A stretch of DNA of 64,000 bases from positions 348,001 to 412,000 of the forward strand of contig JBAHVR010000302.1 in assembly GCA_036898135.1 (NCBI GenBank), written 5' to 3'. This stretch comes from Oncomelania hupensis. Lineage: Eukaryota; Mollusca; Gastropoda; Littorinimorpha; Pomatiopsidae. Position numbers and translations under genes: made by a program. Within the stretch, counting starts at the first letter, position 1, and each line of letters starts with the position of its first letter. Positions 58,167 through 64,000 of the stretch are shown one piece after another. The notes below the pieces were generated by a model. The model did not search any database, was not told the origin of the DNA, and saw only the letters and a list, made by a program, of their open reading frames with translations.

Positions 58167-59743
58167 TAGCATGTCCCGAGAGCAGAGAAGAAGAAGAAAT
58201 CCTCTCAATTCTCCGGGAAGAAGTTGAGGCAGCAGTGCAATCGCTGAAGAAAGGGAAGTCAGCGGGAGTGGACAACATACCAGCGGAACTGCTACAAGCA
58301 GGAGGAGAAGCGATGACTGATGCTCTCACCATTATCTGCAACAAGATCTGGCAGAGTGGGGAATGGCCTACACCATGGACCCAGTCGCTTGTCATCACTC
58401 TTCCCAAAAAAGGTAACCTTCAGGAGTGTGAAAATTACCGCACCATCAGCCTCATCAGCCATCCCAGCAAGGTCCTCCTGAAAATAATACTCAACAGGTT
58501 GAAACCACAAGCTGAACAAATCATAGCTGAAGAACAAGCAGGATTCATGGCAGGGCGAAGTACCACTGAACAGATTTTCAACCTCAGAATAATCTGTGAG
58601 AAATACCTACAGCACCAACAACATCTATATCATGTGTTCATAGACTTCAAGAAGGCATTTGACCGAGTCTGGCATGCAGCTCTATGGGCAACCATGAAAG
58701 TGTACAACATCAGCCCTAAAATTATAGAAGTCATCAAAAGCCTGTATGACAAGGCTACCAGTGCAGTCCTCCATAACAGCGTCATCGGGAACTGGTTCAG
58801 AACAACAATCGGTGTGCGTCAAGGATGCCTACTCTCTCCAACACTCTTCAACATCTTCCTAGAGCGCATCATGTCAGATGCTCTTGCAGATCACGAAGGC
58901 ACAGTCAGTATAGGGGGCAGAGCAATCTCCAATCTTCGTTGTGCGGATGATATTGATGGATTGGCTGGAGAGGAACAAGAACTTGAACAGCTTGTACAGA
59001 GGCTTGACACCACCTCCAGAGCTTATGGAATGGAAATAAGTGCGGAGAAGACCAAAATGATGACCAACAACACCAATGGCATCAACACGGACATCAAAGT
59101 ACAAGGCCAATCCCTCAACACAGTGCACAGCTTCAAATATTTAGGAGCCATTGTGTCAGACAATGGGTCTCGACAGGAAGTCCTCTCCAGGATCGCACAA
59201 ACAACTGCTGCCCTGACAAGGTTGAAGCCCATTTGGAAAGACAGAACCATCAGTCTACATTCCAAAGTAAGACTGCTGCGCTCTCTGGTCATCTCCATCT
59301 TCCTATATGCTTGCGAAGCATGGACCCTCACAGCAGATCTCCAACGAAGAATACAAAGCATGGAGATGAGGTGCTACAGAAGACTTCTGTGCATTTCCTA
59401 TACCCAACACATCACCAACGTTGAAGTCCGACAGACCATCACACAAGCCATTGGACAACACGATGACCTGCTCACAGTGGTGAAGAAACGGAAACTCCGA
59501 TGGTATGGCCACGTCACCAGATCATCAGGCCTTGCAAAGACCATTCTGCAAGGCACAGTGCAAGGAGGTAGAAGAAGGGGGAGACCGAAAAAGAGGTGGG
59601 AGGACAACATTCGAGAATGGACTGGTTTGACACTGAGCGAAGCCATGAGGGCTGCTGAGGACAGAGAAAGATGGAGTATGCTGGTTAAGCGATCATCTGT
59701 GGTGCCCCTACGACCTTCGGGTTATGGGACAGGATAGGATAGG
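58167..59743 (+). mobile_element. R1 LINE copy C, 5'-truncated (~1.58 kb), nearly identical to copy A
   Basis: A perfect 12-bp target duplication ATATAAACTATC flanks it (58155-58166 and 59744-59755). It matches copy A from 39497 to the tail with about nine base differences counted by eye. It shares with A residues not found in copy D, such as AGFMAGRS and LCISYTQHITNVEV. Confidence 0.96.
58170..59737 (+). pseudogene. Truncated R1 reverse transcriptase in copy C
   Basis: The frame is open throughout, but the endonuclease and first part are missing. The active-site box reads CADD where copy A has FADD. Only three residues differ from copy A over this part. It has no start of its own and is not expected to be functional. 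Confidence 0.92.
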
Positions 59744-59857
59744 ATATAAACTATCACATAAATATAGCGCGCAACAGACACAAAACCATTTACAACAATC
59801 CTCACAGGCGTATAAGCCTATATCAGCTCAGAGAGGTCGACACCATGCATTGGGCAT

Positions 59858-59933
59858 GGGGCCGGGTAGCTCAGTTGGTAGAGCGGCTTAGTAGTAACTG
59901 AAACGCCCCTGGTTCGAATCCTGGATTGGCCTA
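59858..59933 (+). tRNA. tRNA-like sequence, probably a pseudogene or SINE head
   Basis: The D arm GCTCAGTTGGTAGAGC pairs perfectly and the B box GGTTCGAATCC is intact. The T stem (CCTGG / CCTGG) does not pair and the acceptor ends do not match well, so a functional tRNA is unlikely. No SINE body like that of copies 1-4 follows. Confidence 0.4.
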
Positions 59934-60103
59934 CATATGACCATATTATCTTCCACTTACCATCAACTGGTTCGCTGGTATCAAAATAATGTAATAAGTA
60001 GTCGCCTATTCGCTCCGGTGACTATAATCTACAATTAACACTATGCAACAGTATTAAGAGGGAAAATGAGAGAGTGAAAAAAAGACGGAGAAAGAAAGAG
60101 AGG

Positions 60104-60200
<97 letters not shown>

Positions 60201-61168
60201 TAGAGAGGAGGTGATAGAGAGAGAATTTATAGATGTATTTACAGTGCTCGTGTAAGATAAGAGAAGAGAATTGAGAGAGCGAGAGATAACGGTGAAGAGC
60301 GCGCACGTGTGTGTAGATGTGTGTGTCTGTTTGATTTGATCATTCTGTTTCTACTAAATCCCAGTCAGTATTATTCCCAGTCTTGTATGAGTGTGTCAGC
60401 AAGTGGATGGTTTCGCGAAGGTGTGGTTGGCTTTGTTATTGTGTTTAGTATAAATATGTGTGCCAACATCAAAGTGTATTCCTCATGCTTGTCACCTGGC
60501 GAAATAAAGTTCTGTTATCTGTTATCCGTTATAAGCAACAAGACAAAGACTGTAAGTAGATGTGCGTGTTTATTCTCAACAGAATGCCACCACCTGCCCA
60601 GACTGAGTCCTTTGAACTATATCAGCAGTGACACTGTTAAAATAGCGACTACTGTATCAAAAGAGTCATAGCAGAAAATGAAGACATGTCAGAAAATGCA
60701 CGCCATCATCGAGACTGGAACACAAGTTTCCTGCATGCCAAGTCATTTTTTTATAGCCTGTTCTTCGAAATGATGAGACAATAAAACCACACACACACGT
60801 GCGCGCGCGCAAACGCACACATACAAACAAACTTACTAAAGTTACATAATGAGGACTTGACAGCTATGTATGTGTAATGGCCTGTCTCAATAGGAAGGTT
60901 CGTGAAAGTTCCCGAACCTTTTCGTTTTTGAGGTTCTCAAATCCCGAACTTGGGATCCTCAACCTACCTTTTTCAAATTTTTATTTTTATTTTTTTTTGG
61001 GGGGAGGGGGAGGGGAGAGGTTGGGGTCCGGAAGGTTAAGAAAATTGGGTTCGGGACCTGAGACCCTAAAAAAAGGTTCGTGAACACCCCCCCCCCCCCC
61101 ACCCCACGAACGTTTCACGAAGCTTCCAATTAAGACAGGGTAAAATCCTTATTGTGTAGCGGTAGTAA

Positions 61169-61199
<31 letters not shown>

Positions 61200-61237
61200 C
61201 ACACACACACACACACGCACACACACCCACACCCACA

Positions 61238-61275
<38 letters not shown>

Positions 61276-61836
61276 TCGTTGTTAAAGACCGTGAATCTTT
61301 TAAGTCTAACAATCTGTAAAATCAGACATCCAATAATTTACCATAATTTAATCAATGCAACTTTTCTTTATTGAATCTTCTTTTTTTCGTTTGTAGAAGA
61401 AAAGGCTGATGCGAATTTTAGCACGAACAATGATATTCAGAATCCGAACATTTCTCGTTGGAACCTAACACAAGACGATGAACCATCTTCCCTCATGTGC
61501 ATGTGTGCGGCTAAAACAGGCAATATTGACACCTTTGATTAACATCCAGATAATGGACCGCAATAGGTTCCTGGACAGCATTTCCATATCTATTATAAAG
61601 AAAACACGTTCAAACATTAACCTAAGTTCATGATGCAGTTGTCTGTTTATCAGTTTGTCAATCAGTCATTCAGTCAGTGTTTGTCAATGTGTACAGTTGA
61701 TTATTATAGACAGTGATTAACACATCCAGTAACATTTTGTGAGTAGATCTCAACTTGTGTATTTACAGACACACACACATAACTGAAAATAAACTTGTTC
61801 AACAGTGTTAATGTTCTTGGAGGTGCTGTGTGTGTG

Positions 61837-61875
<39 letters not shown>

Positions 61876-61914
61876 CACCAACTTTGTGCGCAATACACAT
61901 CCACAGTTCGTAAC
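59934..61914. other. Intergenic with microsatellites; no gene seen
   Basis: (AG)n at 60111-60202, a possible LINE 3' tail (GAAATAAAGTTCTGTTATCT) at about 60503, CA runs at 61170-61272 and (TG)n at 61828-61874. Open frames here overlap these tracts. Confidence 0.5.
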
Positions 61915-64000
61915 CTATCCTATCCTATCCTATCCTATCCTGTCCCGTAACCCGAAGGTCGTAGGGGCACCACAGATGATCGTTTAACCAGCATACTCCA
62001 TCTTTCTCTGTCCTCAGCAGCCCTGATGGCTTAGCTCAGTGTCAAACCAGTCCATTCTCGAATGTTGTCCTCCCAACTCTTTTTCGGTCTCCCTCTTCTT
62101 CTACCTTCTTGCACTGTGCCTTGCAGAATAGCCTTTGCAAGGCCTGATGCTCTGGTGACGTGGCCATACCATCGGAGTTTCCGTTTCTTCACCACTGTTA
62201 GCAGGTCATCGCGTTGTCCAATGGCTTGTGTGATGGTCTGTCGGACTTCGTCGTTGGTGATGTGTTGGGTATAGGAAATGCCCAGAAGTCTTCTGTAGCA
62301 CCTCATCTCCATGCTTTGTATTCTTCGTTGGAGATCTGCTGTGAGGGTCCATGCTTCGCAAGCATATAGGAAGAGGGAGATGACAAGGGAGCGCAGCAGT
62401 CTTACTTTGGAATGTAGACTGATGGTCCTGTCTTTCCAAATGGGCTTCAACCTTGTCAGGGCAGCAGTTGTTTGTGCGATCCTGGAGAGGACTTCCTGTC
62501 GGGACCCATTGTCTGATACAATGGCTCCTAAATATTTGAAGCTATGCACTGTATTGAGAGATTGGCCTTGGACTTTGATGTCCGTATTGATGCCATTGGT
62601 GTTGTTGGTCATCATTTTGGTCTTCTCTGCACTTATTTCCATTCCATAGGCTCTGGAGATGGTGTCAAGCCTCTGTACCAGCTGTTCAAGTTCTTGTTCC
62701 TCTCCAGCCAATCCATCAATGGCATCTGCAAAACGAAGATTGGAGATTGCTCTACCCCCTATGCTGACTGTGCCTTCATGGTCTGGAAGAGCATCTGACA
62801 TGATGCGCTCTAGGAAGATGTTGAAGAGTGTTGGAGAGAGTAGGCATCCTTGACGCACACCGATTGTTGTTCTGAACCAGTTCCCGATGGCGCTGTTGTG
62901 GAGGACTGCGCTGGTAGCCTTGTCATACCGGCTTTTGATGACTTCAATAATTTTAGGGCTGATGTTGTACACTTTCATTGTTGCCCATAGAGCTACATGC
63001 CAGACTCGGTCAAACGCCTTCTTGAAGTCTATGAACACATGATATAGATGTTGTTGGTGCTGTAGGTATTTCTCACAGATTATTCTGAGGTTGAAAATCT
63101 GCTCAGTGGTACTTCGCCCTGCCCTGAATCCTGCTTGTTCTTCAGCTATGATCTGTTCAGCCTGGGGTTTCAACCTGTTGAGTATTATTTTGAGGAGGAC
63201 CTTGCTGGGATGGCTGATGAGGCTGATGGTCCGGTAATTTTCACACTCCTGAAGGTTACCTGTTTTGGGAAGAGTGATGACAAGCGACTGGGTCCATGGT
63301 ATAGGCCACTCCCCACTCTGCCAGATCTTGTTACAGATAATGGTGAGGGCATCAATCATCGCTTCTCCTCCTGCTTGTAGCAGTTCCGCGGGTATGTTGT
63401 CCACTCCCGCTGACTTCCCTTTCTTTAGCGCTTGCACTGCTGCCTCAACTTCTTCCCGGAGAATTGGGAGGATTTCTTCTTCTTCTCTGTTCTCAGGACA
63501 TGCTAGAACTGATAGGTCTCCATTTGGTGTATGGTTGTAAAGGTCAGAGCAGTACTCTGTCCATCTGTCCAAGACTTCTTGTTCTTCTGTAAGGCATATG
63601 CCAGACTTGCTTTGGATCGTGGAGATTTTGGGCTGTTTGACACTTGTCAGCCGCTTCACTGTCTGGTAGGCCTTCTTGCTGTTGTTCTTGTTCAGACTGT
63701 TCTCTATTTCCTGGCATTGATCTTCTATCCAGTTCTCCTTTGCTGTGCGCATGCCTTTTCGGATGTCATTGTTGATTTTTCGGTAGACATCAGCTCCCTG
63801 TGAGGTGTTCTTTTTCTTTTTCATCTCTCTTCGTTTATCACACAGATCCAAAAGTTCAGGTGTGATCCACGGCTTCTTATTTGGTCGGTGCTTACCAAAG
63901 ATCTCAGTGGCGGCATCTGTCACAGCTGAGTTGAAGGTGGTGGTCATAGTGTTGACATCTACTTCACCAGCCCCCAAAATGAGCAGTGGTGCAAATTTCC
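61915..64000 (-). mobile_element. R1 LINE copy D, running off the right edge
   Basis: The inverted GGATA tail starts at 61915. The element covers the RT and part of the linker, up to the region corresponding to copy A 39000. Its 5' end lies beyond the window. It represents a different subfamily from A and C (FRAGRS, LGISYTQHITNDEV). Confidence 0.95.
62031..63977 (-). pseudogene. R1 reverse transcriptase in copy D, active site mutated
   Basis: 648 codons are open, but the active-site box reads FADA instead of FADD, losing a catalytic aspartate that no functional LINE reverse transcriptase lacks. The frame stops at LTLS (TAA replacing GAA), about 35 residues before the end of copy A. Other motifs (FIDFKKAFDRVW, GVRQGCLLSPTLFN) are intact. 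It is therefore a dead copy despite the long frame. Confidence 0.93.

Overview
The window looks like nuclear DNA of an invertebrate animal. Spliced genes with GT..AG introns, long microsatellites, tRNA-derived SINEs, many APE-type non-LTR retrotransposons and a piggyBac transposon all point that way. A marine mollusc is my best guess from the style of the repeats, but nothing seen here proves the phylum. There are no operons, CRISPR arrays or bacterial signals.

Layout. (i) 1-2.3 kb: last three coding exons of a plus-strand gene for a membrane protein whose earlier exons lie left of the window. (ii) 3-21.8 kb: intergenic DNA full of transposable elements. It holds a TIR element at 3529-7968 carrying a dead LINE, which itself carries a 72-bp insertion. 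A GC-richer island at about 10.9-12.3 kb has a 69-bp tandem array and a striking row of heat-shock-element pentamers beside a TATA box. Five copies of a short retroposon (family Y) with clear target-site duplications occur in the window, four of them here. (iii) 21.8-54.4 kb: a putative minus-strand gene of at least six coding exons (54378 down to 21835). Their splice phases agree and give about 1029 residues of a largely disordered, basic protein I do not recognise. One intron holds a complete piggyBac element (26615-31055) whose transposase is split by a solo-LTR-like insertion. The largest intron, about 21 kb, holds a full-length LINE and its relatives. (iv) 54.4-64 kb: upstream or intergenic DNA with two more copies of the same LINE family, the second running off the right edge.

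The dominant element, called R1 here, is an RTE-like LINE with an APE endonuclease, a reverse transcriptase and a (GGATA)n tail. It is present in eight insertions. Copy A (37729-41077) is full length and only one base away from an open reading frame. Copy C (58167-59743) is nearly identical to A's 3' half and has a 12-bp target duplication, so the family was active recently. Nested insertions with readable target duplications give a relative chronology: LTR in piggyBac, piggyBac in host intron; R1 copy A in a CR1/L2-like LINE; R1 copy E and a solo-LTR-like element in R1 copy B; family Y in family Z.

The most unusual signal is the 95-bp row of alternating GAAnn/TTCnn pentamers at 12191-12285. 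It lies 19 bp from a TATAAAAG box on the minus strand, pointing into a 69-bp tandem array with no long reading frame. That is the architecture expected of a heat-shock-inducible repeat transcript. All calls were made by reading the sequence; no database search or alignment program was used.
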